Source: Anaerosphaera multitolerans (GTDB taxonomy: Bacteria > Bacillota > Clostridia > Tissierellales > Peptoniphilaceae). Taken from it: a DNA stretch of 64,000 bases. Shown one piece after another: positions 17,692-26,213 of the stretch (positions are counted from its first letter, which is position 1; every line of letters begins with the position of its first letter). Where the stretch lies: assembly GCF_004006535.1 (NCBI RefSeq), contig NZ_RLIH01000001.1, forward strand, positions 1 to 64,000, given 5' to 3'. Below the pieces are notes generated by a model, which ran no database searches, was not told the origin of the DNA, and worked only from the letters and a program-made list of their open reading frames with translations. The position numbers and the translations under genes were made by a program.

Positions 17692-19068
17692 ATGAAGAAA
17701 AAAGATATTTTATTAAATATAGTACTTGTACTTCTTGTGGCTCTTACTATTTTTCAATCCAGCTACCTTTGGTTTAGTTTTCCAAAATCTAAGGACAGCG
17801 GACTAAGTGAGGAAATTTACAATCCCGAGGAACTTTTTATAGAAATTTTAAAGCCGAAAAAGCTGATTGTCAATTTCGGAGAACACAGACACACAGTACT
17901 TCACAACTTTGACGATATCTATAGGGAATATTTAGATACAATTTCAATGATATACAACGAAACCAAGGAAGAGGATTTAATTTCCATAACCCTTGATGAA
18001 TACTTGGAGCTTCAACAGCAAAGGTCCATTGTTTTTGAATTTAACAAGGTAGTTACTGGAAATATATTTAGAAACCTATTGGGATTTTCAAATAATGAAA
18101 ATAATGAAACTGAAAATATTCCCATTGAGAAAGTCTATATCTCCAATTCCGAAATAATTATTGGAAATAATAAGGGTTATTTTAGAACCAAGGTCCCAAA
18201 TCAAAAAAACATAAGTAATACCCTAAGCTATATTGAGGGTGAGGGCTATAATAATTACAACAATTTTTATGAACTTTATGGCATTAAAAAAAATCTATAC
18301 TATCCTCAGAAAAATATTATTCCCATTAAGGACGTTTATTTTTCAAGCAGTCTGCTAAATGAGGAAGATATAAGGGAACAAAATAAAATTAAAAATACTT
18401 TGGCAGAGCGATTTTTAAATCAAAATATTGATTATATTAGAGAAACCACACAGGATAACGGGACTCGCTTTGACTATGATGGGAAGGTACTGACTGTAAC
18501 TGATAATTCCATTATAATATTTCAAGATTCTTCCAACTTTGAAGCAATTGAAAGAAATCTTTATATTTCTCTAAAGCGCGCCATAAATTTTATAGCAAAT
18601 AAAGTTGGGATACCTGAAGACCTTTATATCAGCTCCGTAAACCCCATAAAAGACGGAGATAATTTAGGTTATAAAATAACTTTTAATTTAACGGACAATT
18701 CCGTTCCTATAGTAGTAGACGATGAAGAAATGCAGAATTACATTGAATTGGAAGTTTACCTGGACCATGTAAAGTCCTATAGACAGGTTTACAGACAGAC
18801 TGAAACCGACCCTGATATAAACTATGAAAATACTAGAATACTGCCTTTGGAAACCATTGTATCAAATAATAAAGTCCTCTTTGTAAATGATGAGTCCACA
18901 AAAAGTACAGAGGATATAATTTTAAATATTTCAGATATAAACTTAGTATACCTATACAACTCTGCCTCTGAAGATGAAAACAAACTGGATATTGCAATGG
19001 AAATAGACTATGAAAAAAGAACTTTGTTCTTTTCTTTGGAATCAGGTAAATTTATAATGGAGAGATAA
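17692..19068 (+). CDS. yycH: WalRK regulatory membrane protein YycH (WalH)
   Basis: A 458-residue protein with one N-terminal membrane helix at about 5-27 and a long extracytoplasmic part. YycH proteins bind WalK in the membrane and tune its activity, negatively in Bacillus subtilis and positively in Staphylococcus aureus. The sequence is poorly conserved across the family, so the call rests on length, topology, the SYLWFSFP segment after the helix, and above all its position between walK and yycI. It starts 9 bases after walK. In a Tissierellia-type organism the sign of regulation is unknown. Confidence 0.85.
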   Translation: MKKKDILLNIVLVLLVALTIFQSSYLWFSFPKSKDSGLSEEIYNPEELFIEILKPKKLIVNFGEHRHTVLHNFDDIYREYLDTISMIYNETKEEDLISITLDEYLELQQQRSIVFEFNKVVTGNIFRNLLGFSNNENNETENIPIEKVYISNSEIIIGNNKGYFRTKVPNQKNISNTLSYIEGEGYNNYNNFYELYGIKKNLYYPQKNIIPIKDVYFSSSLLNEEDIREQNKIKNTLAERFLNQNIDYIRETTQDNGTRFDYDGKVLTVTDNSIIIFQDSSNFEAIERNLYISLKRAINFIANKVGIPEDLYISSVNPIKDGDNLGYKITFNLTDNSVPIVVDDEEMQNYIELEVYLDHVKSYRQVYRQTETDPDINYENTRILPLETIVSNNKVLFVNDESTKSTEDIILNISDINLVYLYNSASEDENKLDIAMEIDYEKRTLFFSLESGKFIMER

Positions 19069-19069
19069 A

Positions 19070-19921
19070 ATGGATTGGTCAAAAGCTAAACGAATTTTAA
19101 TTGTTGCTTTGTTAATTACAAATGTAATCTTATTTGGAAATCTCTCTTTTAACTACTACTACAAGAGAGATAAGACGACTACAAATGAATTTATAGATAA
19201 GACTGTAGAATTGCTTGGAGAAAAGGATATAAAAATTGATGCTTACATTCCCAAAAACAAAAGCAATCTTCCCTCTTTAAGAGTGGAATTTGAAACCTAT
19301 TCCGCTTCCAATATTAATGAGAGATTTTTTGATTCCCTGGGAACTATTACTGAGCCCAGTGTAGATTACAATAAGATAAGTTACGGCGATGAACTTATAA
19401 GTATTATAAACTCAAGAACTATACGCTATGAAAATTCAAGTACAAGGGGAGATTACAATATTGAAAACTCAACTCAGGCGGAAAATTTAATAAAGGATTT
19501 TTTAATAGACCATAAATTCGACTTTACAAATATGCAGCGTACTTTTGTATCTGAGGAGGACGGAAGATATTATATAAACTATTCCAAAACCTATGACGAT
19601 ATAGTAATTGAAAGGTCTCACTGTCGCTTTGTAGTGGATAAATCCATTGGAATTATTTCTATGGACAGACTTTGGTTAAATGTAATAGATAAATCACAAT
19701 CGGAAATCCATTTAAGTTCTGCTCCCAAGGCGCTGCTTACCTTACTTGACGACAGCGAAAACTACGGAAAGACCATAGTAAATATAGATGAATGCTTTTA
19801 TTTCGACCCCGAAGCTCAAGGCTACGTTGAAGATATTACTAAGGCAACTCAGGGAAGAGCCATTCCCGCATGGAGAATCCAATTTGATGATGGCGAAAGT
19901 ATAGAGGTGGATAATTATTAA
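19070..19921 (+). CDS. yycI: WalRK regulatory membrane protein YycI (WalI)
   Basis: A 283-residue protein with a short basic N-terminus (MDWSKAKRI), a single membrane helix at about residues 8-28 and an extracytoplasmic domain. The MDWSKAK...LLITNVILFGNL start is typical of YycI. With YycH it forms a complex that modulates WalK. It begins one base after the yycH stop, with GGAGAG as ribosome binding site. A gap of about 77 bases follows before walJ, without an obvious terminator, so read-through into walJ is likely. Confidence 0.87.
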   Translation: MDWSKAKRILIVALLITNVILFGNLSFNYYYKRDKTTTNEFIDKTVELLGEKDIKIDAYIPKNKSNLPSLRVEFETYSASNINERFFDSLGTITEPSVDYNKISYGDELISIINSRTIRYENSSTRGDYNIENSTQAENLIKDFLIDHKFDFTNMQRTFVSEEDGRYYINYSKTYDDIVIERSHCRFVVDKSIGIISMDRLWLNVIDKSQSEIHLSSAPKALLTLLDDSENYGKTIVNIDECFYFDPEAQGYVEDITKATQGRAIPAWRIQFDDGESIEVDNY

Positions 19922-19998
19922 TCCGCCTTTTTCAAATTTACAATTAAAATACACTAACCTACTACTTTTTATGGTAAAATGTATCTCTGGAGGTTCAT

Positions 19999-20784
19999 AT
20001 GAAATTTTGTTCATTAGCAAGTGGCTCAAGTGGAAACTGTGAATACATTGAGTATAAAAACACTAAAATTTTAATAGATGCCGGATTATCGGGAAAAAAA
20101 ATAGAAGAACTGCTTAACTCAATAGATGTTAAAGCCAGTGAAATAGATGCAATATTTGTAACTCATGAGCATATTGACCATATAAAAGGTGTGGGAGTTC
20201 TTTCCAGAAGGTATGGCACTAAGGTTTTTGCAACGCCTGAGACCTTTAATAGGATGTTGCCTACAACTAAGGAAATAAAAACTGAAAATTCTTTTTTCTT
20301 TGAAAACTCAAAACCCTTTCACTTTAAGGATTTATTTGTTGAACCCATAAGTTCCTTTCATGACTGTGCCAATGGAACTTGTTTTAGTATAACGGGCAGC
20401 AAAAAAGTTTCAATAGTTACCGACACCGGATGGATCAGCAGCGAAATGCTTGAAAAAATGGCAAATTCCGCTCTCTACTATATTGAAGCAAATCATGATT
20501 ATGAAATGCTTATAAATGGAAGTTACCCCTGGAGTTTAAAACAGAGAATAAGCTCCAACAGAGGTCACCTTTCCAATGAAAACACAGCGGAAATTCTTCA
20601 AAAACTTATTACTAGAAGAAAAGAGGTTGTAATGCTGTCCCATCTTTCAAGGGATAACAATCTTCCCATGTTGGCTACTAGAACCGTAAGGGATTTTTTA
20701 TCTAATAAAAATATTTTAGAAGGTACAGATTATATATTAGAAGTTTCTCCTCGTGAAGAAGCTTCAAAAGTTCATAGACTTTAG
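19999..20784 (+). CDS. walJ: WalJ (YycJ) metallo-beta-lactamase-fold hydrolase
   Basis: A 261-residue MBL-fold protein with the metal motif THEHIDHIKG near residue 55, a further histidine in SSFHDCANG near 118, TDTGW near 140 and HLSRDNN near 214. In Bacillus and relatives YycJ is a nuclease linked to DNA repair or chromosome-division coordination, and it travels with walRK. A GGAGG site precedes the ATG. Context and length make the assignment firm; the biochemical role is inferred from the family. Confidence 0.92.
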   Translation: MKFCSLASGSSGNCEYIEYKNTKILIDAGLSGKKIEELLNSIDVKASEIDAIFVTHEHIDHIKGVGVLSRRYGTKVFATPETFNRMLPTTKEIKTENSFFFENSKPFHFKDLFVEPISSFHDCANGTCFSITGSKKVSIVTDTGWISSEMLEKMANSALYYIEANHDYEMLINGSYPWSLKQRISSNRGHLSNENTAEILQKLITRRKEVVMLSHLSRDNNLPMLATRTVRDFLSNKNILEGTDYILEVSPREEASKVHRL

Positions 20785-20792
20785 GAGGTTAT

Positions 20793-21542
20793 ATGAAAAT
20801 ACTACTCACAAATGATGACGGTGTTTTTGCACCCGGAATAAAAGAACTTGGTAAACAACTTATAAAAGAAGGGCACAATGTTACCATAGTTGCACCGGAA
20901 GAGGAAAATTCCGGCAAAAGCCATGCAATTACACTTATGAAAAAATTAAATTTCAGTCTTGTAGATATTGAAGGTTTGGACTGTATGGCCTACAGTGTTT
21001 CCGGTACACCTGCAGACTGTGTAAGAGCAGCTCTTGAAATTCTTGGAAATGGTTTTGATTACTGCTTTTCAGGTTGTAATTTAGGATATAATGCCGGCAT
21101 GGACATACTTTATTCCGGAACTGTATCTGCAGCTATAGAGGCCAATGTATTCGGCATTAATTCAATTGCAGTATCTTCACAATTCAGCTTTACAGAACCT
21201 AACTATAAGACTGCGGCAAAAGTTGCCATTGACACCTTTAATAAGATTTACGATAAAATCGATCAGGTACAGGTACTAAATATAAATGTTCCAAATGTTG
21301 AATATGAGGAATTAAAGGGTATAGAAGTATGTAGAATAGGCGGCTCCGTTATGGACAAGTACACAACTTACAAAACATCAAACGGCTATTCTTTGGAACT
21401 ACATGGAAGAAACCACTGTGACCATCCCGAGGAAACTGACCGTTACTTTTTAGAGAAGGGCTATGCCACTATTACACCTCTTCTCTATGACCTGACTAAC
21501 GACCGCTTAATTAAAAATATTAAGGAGCATATGTATGGATAA
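20793..21542 (+). CDS. surE: 5'/3'-nucleotidase SurE
   Basis: Removes phosphate from nucleoside monophosphates and can cleave short polyphosphate; it is a stress and stationary-phase survival protein. The 249-residue length is normal. The LLTNDDGVFAPG motif at residues 3-14 holds the metal-binding aspartates. The APEEENSGKSHAIT serine segment near 35 and SGCNLGYNAGMDILYSGTVSAA near 92-115 complete the active site. It starts 8 bases after walJ with GGAGG, extending the wal transcription unit, and its end overlaps the next gene by 8 bases. Confidence 0.94.
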   Translation: MKILLTNDDGVFAPGIKELGKQLIKEGHNVTIVAPEEENSGKSHAITLMKKLNFSLVDIEGLDCMAYSVSGTPADCVRAALEILGNGFDYCFSGCNLGYNAGMDILYSGTVSAAIEANVFGINSIAVSSQFSFTEPNYKTAAKVAIDTFNKIYDKIDQVQVLNINVPNVEYEELKGIEVCRIGGSVMDKYTTYKTSNGYSLELHGRNHCDHPEETDRYFLEKGYATITPLLYDLTNDRLIKNIKEHMYG

Positions 21543-21837
21543 TAAGGTTAAGTTATGGAACAATAGAGAACAATTTGCCTACAGAGTACTTTTAATTACG
21601 CTTGCAGTGGCAATTTTCTTCTCATTTTTCATAGGAGAGACGGGAAATACAATAAGCCTTTTAACCTACCTATCCCTTGGAATTTTAAATGCTAACTTTT
21701 TAGTCTTTATACTTTTTAAAACCATGGGACTGATTCGAAATAAAGGTATCAATGTAAAGTCGACAATTTCCTTAGTAATAGATGTTGTAATGGCAGGATT
21801 TTTAATCTATACTTTTTGGTTTAAAATGTCGCCATGA
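21535..21837 (+). CDS. Small membrane protein, unknown
   Basis: A 100-residue protein with three predicted membrane helices at about residues 19-35, 40-61 and 77-94 and a charged N-terminus (MDNKVKLWNNREQ). I do not recognise the family. Its start overlaps surE by 8 bases and its stop overlaps the hydrolase start by 4 bases (ATGA), so it is translationally coupled on both sides and is very likely a real gene. The tight coupling within an envelope-related operon suggests a membrane role, but nothing more specific is visible. Confidence 0.7.
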   Translation: MDNKVKLWNNREQFAYRVLLITLAVAIFFSFFIGETGNTISLLTYLSLGILNANFLVFILFKTMGLIRNKGINVKSTISLVIDVVMAGFLIYTFWFKMSP

Positions 21838-22724
21838 AGGAAATTTTAAACTACAAGTCAAGTAACGGCATAGATACCATCTATGCCGAAATTTACACAT
21901 GTGAAAACCCGAAATTTATTTTGCAAATTTCCCATGGAATGTGCGAGTATATAAGTCGCTATGAGGATTTTGCAAATTTTTTAAATTCAAAGGGTTTTAT
22001 AGTTGCAGGAAATGACCATCTAGGTCATGGAAGAAGTAGCAAAACTTTGGGATACTTTGGAAAGGGAGATATTTTAAACTACGTGATTAAAGATATAAAC
22101 CACCTTTCCACAATTTTAAAAGACAGATATGACTTACCCATATACTACATGGGCCATAGTATGGGTTCTTTTATTATGCGTTACTATATTTCCAAGTATA
22201 AGGTGGAAAAATGTATTTTAATGGGCACAGGCTATATTGGAGAACTTCCCGCTACAATTCTAGTACTTTTATCTAAATTAATAGGTGCTTTTAAAGGCGA
22301 TAAATATGTAAGCAAGTTATTAGTCAGCCTTTCAACAGGTGCTTATGCCAAAAGGATTAAGGGAGATACCTATGATTGGATAAGCTACAACGAAGAAAAT
22401 ATTAAAGCTTTTGCAGAAGATCCTCTATGTAATTACTTTTTCAGCGTTAGCGCCTATAAGTACTTGGGAAAATATCTTTTAAAGATAAATAAAAGAAAAA
22501 CCATTGAAGATACAGATAAAGACACTGAAATTCTCTTTGTATCCGGCTCCGATGACCCTGTAGGGAACTTTGAAAGAGGCGTTTTAAAAGTCTATAATAA
22601 GTATAAAAAGTTTGGCTTTAAAAATCTTAAAATCCGCTTTTTTAAAAATATGCGCCATGAAATTTTAAATGAAAAGGACAACTTAGCGGTCTATAAATTT
22701 CTTTCGGATTTTTTGGCAAAGTAA
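21834..22724 (+). CDS. Alpha/beta hydrolase, monoacylglycerol-lipase-like
   Basis: A 296-residue serine hydrolase of the lysophospholipase/monoglyceride lipase group (Hydrolase_4). The oxyanion segment ISHGMCEYISRYEDFANFL is at about residues 31-50, the family NDHLGHGRS motif at about 63, the nucleophile elbow YYMGHSMGS near 108, an acid in SGSDDPVG near 240, and the histidine in MRHEIL near 273. There is no signal peptide, so it acts in the cytoplasm, probably on glycerol esters or lysophospholipids. It ends the wal-surE transcription unit and is followed by a strong terminator. Confidence 0.88.
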   Translation: MKEILNYKSSNGIDTIYAEIYTCENPKFILQISHGMCEYISRYEDFANFLNSKGFIVAGNDHLGHGRSSKTLGYFGKGDILNYVIKDINHLSTILKDRYDLPIYYMGHSMGSFIMRYYISKYKVEKCILMGTGYIGELPATILVLLSKLIGAFKGDKYVSKLLVSLSTGAYAKRIKGDTYDWISYNEENIKAFAEDPLCNYFFSVSAYKYLGKYLLKINKRKTIEDTDKDTEILFVSGSDDPVGNFERGVLKVYNKYKKFGFKNLKIRFFKNMRHEILNEKDNLAVYKFLSDFLAK

Positions 22725-22744
22725 AAGTCTCCCCTTGGAGACTT
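22725..22744. terminator. Bidirectional terminator
   Basis: An 8-bp perfect stem (22725-22732 with 22737-22744) has a CCTT loop, with T or A runs on both sides. It lies between the convergent hydrolase and threonine aldolase genes. Confidence 0.88.
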
Positions 22745-23759
22745 ATTTTAAATTTATTAAACTTGCCTTAAGCCCTTCTATTTCTTCTTCTGTTGTTCTG
22801 TAATTTGTAACAAATCTCAGAACTCGATTTTCTTCATCATAGGGCATTACTTCAAAGGCATTGTCCTTAAATAGTTCATCTATTTTAGATTTCGGATATA
22901 CAATGAAAATCTGATTGCTTTCAGGTTTTTTATAGAAGGAAACTCCCGTCTCTTCCACTGCCCTTGATAATTTTAAACTGTTTTCATAGGCCCTTTTACC
23001 AAGTTCATAGTAAAGACCATCTTCAAAAAGCGCTTCAAACTGAGCTCCCAATATAAAACCCTTAGCCATTACAGCGCCTCTTTGTTTCATAAAGTGTCTA
23101 AGATTTTCCTTTAATTCATCTTCCACTATTACAAGCGCCTCACCATATAGAGCTCCGTTTTTAGTTCCACCCAAGGTAAAAATGTCGCATAGGTCACATA
23201 AATCTTCCACTTTAACATCTGAGGCTGCAAGTCCCACTGCCATTCTCGCACCATCTATGTAAAGATAAAGTCCATATTTTAAACATACGTCATAAATTTC
23301 CCTAAGCTCATCATAGCTGTAAACCGTTCCCAATTCTGTAGTTTGAGAAATATAAACCAATTTTGGTACTATATGGTATTCCTCGCCGAAATCTTCCATC
23401 CTTTTCTCCAAAAGTTCTCCGCTTAACTTTCCGTCCTCGGAGTAAATTAATTCCACTTTATGACCTGTTGCTTCTATGGAGCCCGCCTCATGTCCTACAA
23501 TGTGACCTGATTCAACGGCAATAATTCCCTCATAGGCCATTAAATTAGCCGATATTCCAATTATATTTGCAATGGTTCCGCCTGCTAAAAATTCAATTTG
23601 AACATCGTCTCTTTTTAAATCCCGTTTTATTAACTCCTTGGCTCTTTCAGTATATTCATCGCTACCATAGCCCGGATTTCCCTTTTCTTTTACAGTTGCA
23701 AGTTTTTTATAGACCTTTTCGTGACATAGGTCATTGTAATCATTTAAAAAAATATTCAT
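22743..23759 (-). CDS. Threonine aldolase family PLP enzyme
   Basis: Low-specificity L-threonine aldolase family (beta-eliminating lyase fold): splits threonine or allo-threonine into glycine and acetaldehyde. The 338 residues include the NPGYGSDEYTERA start, LAGGTIANIIG near 59, the aspartate in LYIDGARMAVGLA near 167, and the PLP lysine in LGGTKNGALYGE near 195. GGGGGTG lies before the ATG. It is a single gene with an extended -10 promoter. Glycine and acetaldehyde would feed glycine fermentation and an aldehyde dehydrogenase such as the one at 6480. Strict substrate preference cannot be read. Confidence 0.88.
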   Translation of the reverse strand: MNIFLNDYNDLCHEKVYKKLATVKEKGNPGYGSDEYTERAKELIKRDLKRDDVQIEFLAGGTIANIIGISANLMAYEGIIAVESGHIVGHEAGSIEATGHKVELIYSEDGKLSGELLEKRMEDFGEEYHIVPKLVYISQTTELGTVYSYDELREIYDVCLKYGLYLYIDGARMAVGLAASDVKVEDLCDLCDIFTLGGTKNGALYGEALVIVEDELKENLRHFMKQRGAVMAKGFILGAQFEALFEDGLYYELGKRAYENSLKLSRAVEETGVSFYKKPESNQIFIVYPKSKIDELFKDNAFEVMPYDEENRVLRFVTNYRTTEEEIEGLKASLINLK

Positions 23760-23781
23760 TTAAGCACCCCCATTTAAGATA

Positions 23782-23790
23782 ATTATAACA
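23782..23790 (-). promoter_or_regulatory. Extended -10 promoter of the threonine aldolase gene
   Basis: Read on the minus strand the element is TGT-TATAAT, a TGn extended -10 about 23 bases before the start codon. Confidence 0.55.
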
Positions 23791-23851
23791 TAGACCTGCT
23801 GATGAGATAAATAAAAATTCCCCAAAACAAGGGAGTTTCCCCTTTAAGCTG

Positions 23852-23860
23852 TGATATAAT
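23852..23860 (+). promoter_or_regulatory. Extended -10 promoter of the aminotransferase gene
   Basis: TGA-TATAAT is an extended -10 element 29 bases before the ATG at 23890; no -35 is evident. It lies close to the opposed promoter at 23782-23790. Confidence 0.55.
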
Positions 23861-23889
23861 AATACTAGTAACTAATTAAGGAGGAAATT

Positions 23890-24963
23890 ATGAAAACCAG
23901 TCACGGCGCAAATATTTTTGAACTATCTCGAAAATACGGCTTTGAAATTGAAGATATAAGAGATTTCTCATCAAATATAAATCCTCTGGGCACTTCAGAA
24001 AAAGCTCTTACTTATTTAAAAGACAACTTGGAACTTGTAAGTACTTATCCTGACCCCGAGTACTTTGACCTGAAAAATTCAATTTCAAATTACACAGATT
24101 CCAACGTTGATGATATATTTTTAGGAAGCGGAACTACTCAACTTTTAATTGAATATATAAATTATATTAATCCTAAAAGGGCGATGATTTTATCACCTTG
24201 CTATAGTGAATATGAGGTAGAACTTAAAAAAATAAACTCCCATATCTTTCACTATAAACTTAGCGAAGAATTGGAATTTAAAATAGATATTGAGGACTTG
24301 GTAAATCAGCTGAAAGAAAATAAAATTGAGCTTTTAGTTTTTGCAAACCCCAACAACCCTACGGGAACTATACTGTCAAGAAGTGAAATTGAAACTATTT
24401 TAAACGATACTGACACCAACCTTTTAATTGATGAAACCTATGTGGAGTTTACTAACACTGCTCAGTATTCTTCCATTCCCCTTACAAAGAAGTACGAAAA
24501 TCTTTTTGTTGTAAGAGGTGTAAGTAAATTTTTTGCAGCTCCGGGAATTAGGCTTGGCTACGGTATAACTTCCAGTTTAAAAACCAAGGAATACTTTAAC
24601 TCCAATTCCATGTTGTGGTCCATTAATATATTTGCCGATCTTATGGGACAGGTAATGTTCAGTGACAGAGAATATTTATTAAAAGTCTTTGAATTTATAA
24701 GTTCCCAAAGACAATCTATGATTTCTCAACTTTCAAAGTGTGAAGCATTGAAAGTTTACAGTTCACAGGGAAATTTTGTACTCTGTAAAATTCTCAAAGA
24801 AGTTACAGCTTACGAATTAAGGGAGCATCTTTTAAAAAAGGCCTTAGTTATAAGAGATTGTTCAAACTTTGCAGGACTTACTAAAAATCACTTTAGATTT
24901 TGTATTTTAAAGGAGAAAGACAACGACAAATTAATAAGAGAAATAGTTGACTATTTAAAATAA
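23890..24963 (+). CDS. CobD/HisC-like PLP aminotransferase family protein
   Basis: A 357-residue fold-type I PLP protein. The N-terminus (SHGANIFELSRKYG, then DFSSNINPLG) is the pattern of L-threonine-O-3-phosphate decarboxylase CobD and related HisC-like enzymes. Further marks are LGSGTTQLLIEYI near 77, ANPNNPTGT near 153, the aspartate in LIDETYVEF, the PLP lysine in GVSKFFAAPGIRLGYG near 220, and the C-terminal FRFCI arginine. No other cobalamin or histidine-synthesis gene is nearby. It could be CobD, a histidinol-phosphate aminotransferase or another decarboxylase. Confidence 0.75.
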   Translation: MKTSHGANIFELSRKYGFEIEDIRDFSSNINPLGTSEKALTYLKDNLELVSTYPDPEYFDLKNSISNYTDSNVDDIFLGSGTTQLLIEYINYINPKRAMILSPCYSEYEVELKKINSHIFHYKLSEELEFKIDIEDLVNQLKENKIELLVFANPNNPTGTILSRSEIETILNDTDTNLLIDETYVEFTNTAQYSSIPLTKKYENLFVVRGVSKFFAAPGIRLGYGITSSLKTKEYFNSNSMLWSINIFADLMGQVMFSDREYLLKVFEFISSQRQSMISQLSKCEALKVYSSQGNFVLCKILKEVTAYELREHLLKKALVIRDCSNFAGLTKNHFRFCILKEKDNDKLIREIVDYLK

Positions 24964-24984
24964 TCCACTGAAAAACAGTGGATT
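24962..24984. terminator. Bidirectional terminator
   Basis: A 9-bp perfect stem (24962-24970 with 24976-24984) with an AAAAA loop lies between convergent genes and overlaps the aminotransferase stop. Confidence 0.85.
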
Positions 24985-24990
24985 TTATAA

Positions 24991-26181
24991 TTACAACCTT
25001 TTATCTAAATTCAATAGCGTATTAAAAAGCACTCTTGCTCCCTTTTCAATTTGCTCCTCATTGGTATATTCCTTAGGCGAGTGGCTCACTCCTCCAATAC
25101 TTGGCACAAATATCATTCCCGTAGGAATTAAGTGACTTATTTCCTCGGCATCATGACCTGCGCCGCTGCTCATTACCTTGTAAGTGTATCCCTCCTGCTC
25201 AACGCCCTTTATAATGTCCTTCATAATGTCTTCATTTAAATAGGCGCTGGAATTTCCTATGCTCTTTACCATTTCATATTTAAAGCCGGAATTTTCCAAA
25301 AACTTTTTAATTTCTCCAAAAAATTCCTCAATATTGTCCTCACTTAAATCTCTGGACTCTATAAATAATCTAACCTCTTGAGGAATAATGTTGTACATAC
25401 CGGGAGAAACTTCTATATCTCCAAGTGTCATTACAAAAGGCTCCGGATATTTAGCCGCTACTTCATATAGCTTTTCTATTACAGCAGGTAGCTTTTTCAT
25501 TGGATCATCTCTTAGTTTCATAGGGGTTGAACCGCCATGATTTGCAGTTCCTTTTAAAATTACGTCATATCTTCCAATTCCCACTATCCCCTTAACTACA
25601 CCTATGTCCAATTTTTCACTGTCTAAAATACCACCCTGCTCTATGTGAAGTTCTAAAAATGCCTCTATATCTTTAAAGTCCATTTGGGAACTTTTTACAT
25701 CGTCTAAGGTTAAACCGTAAGTTCCGATTTTTTCCGGGAAAGTACTGTCTTCTAAATTATTTCTTCCGCAAATAGTCTTACTTCCGAAAGTTCCCCCCAT
25801 CTCACTTCCCTCTTCTGCATTAAAAACAACTACTATTATTCCATGATTTAACTCAATCTTATCCTCTCTAATGCTATCAAGTACTTCAAGAGCTGAAAAC
25901 ACTCCCAAGGCACCGTCATATAAACCTCCGTTTTTAACTGTATCCAAGTGGGAGCCCATCATTATGTACTTTTTACAGTCTCCCGGATTATAAGTTATAA
26001 ACAAATTCCCCACTCTGTCCACATGTGTACTGTAGCCCTTTAATTCCGCCAATGCCTTTAATTTCTTTTGAGCAGTATAAAATTCTTCAGTAAAGGCCAT
26101 TCTAGTAATACCACCCTCTTCACTTTTCCCAATTTCTCCTATTTCAGTTAAATTTCCCATTAACCTTTTAATACTTACCAT
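24991..26181 (-). CDS. Zn-dependent hydantoinase/carbamoylase-family amidase
   Basis: A 396-residue M20-family hydrolase of the N-carbamoyl-L-amino-acid hydrolase / allantoate amidohydrolase / ureidoglycolate group. Metal and substrate motifs are GSHLDTVKNGGLYDGALGV near 76-94, FNAEEGSEMGGTFGSK near 114, LELHIEQGGIL near 177, and SSGAGHDAE near 336. It follows the broken 2-hydroxyacid dehydrogenase gene by 32 bases with GGAGG, so the two form one transcript. The substrate could be an N-carbamoyl amino acid or a ureide; no purine or pyrimidine catabolism genes lie nearby to decide. Confidence 0.85.
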   Translation of the reverse strand: MVSIKRLMGNLTEIGEIGKSEEGGITRMAFTEEFYTAQKKLKALAELKGYSTHVDRVGNLFITYNPGDCKKYIMMGSHLDTVKNGGLYDGALGVFSALEVLDSIREDKIELNHGIIVVVFNAEEGSEMGGTFGSKTICGRNNLEDSTFPEKIGTYGLTLDDVKSSQMDFKDIEAFLELHIEQGGILDSEKLDIGVVKGIVGIGRYDVILKGTANHGGSTPMKLRDDPMKKLPAVIEKLYEVAAKYPEPFVMTLGDIEVSPGMYNIIPQEVRLFIESRDLSEDNIEEFFGEIKKFLENSGFKYEMVKSIGNSSAYLNEDIMKDIIKGVEQEGYTYKVMSSGAGHDAEEISHLIPTGMIFVPSIGGVSHSPKEYTNEEQIEKGARVLFNTLLNLDKRL

Positions 26182-26213
26182 ATTAACCTCCTTAAATAAA
26201 AATAATCTTTTAA

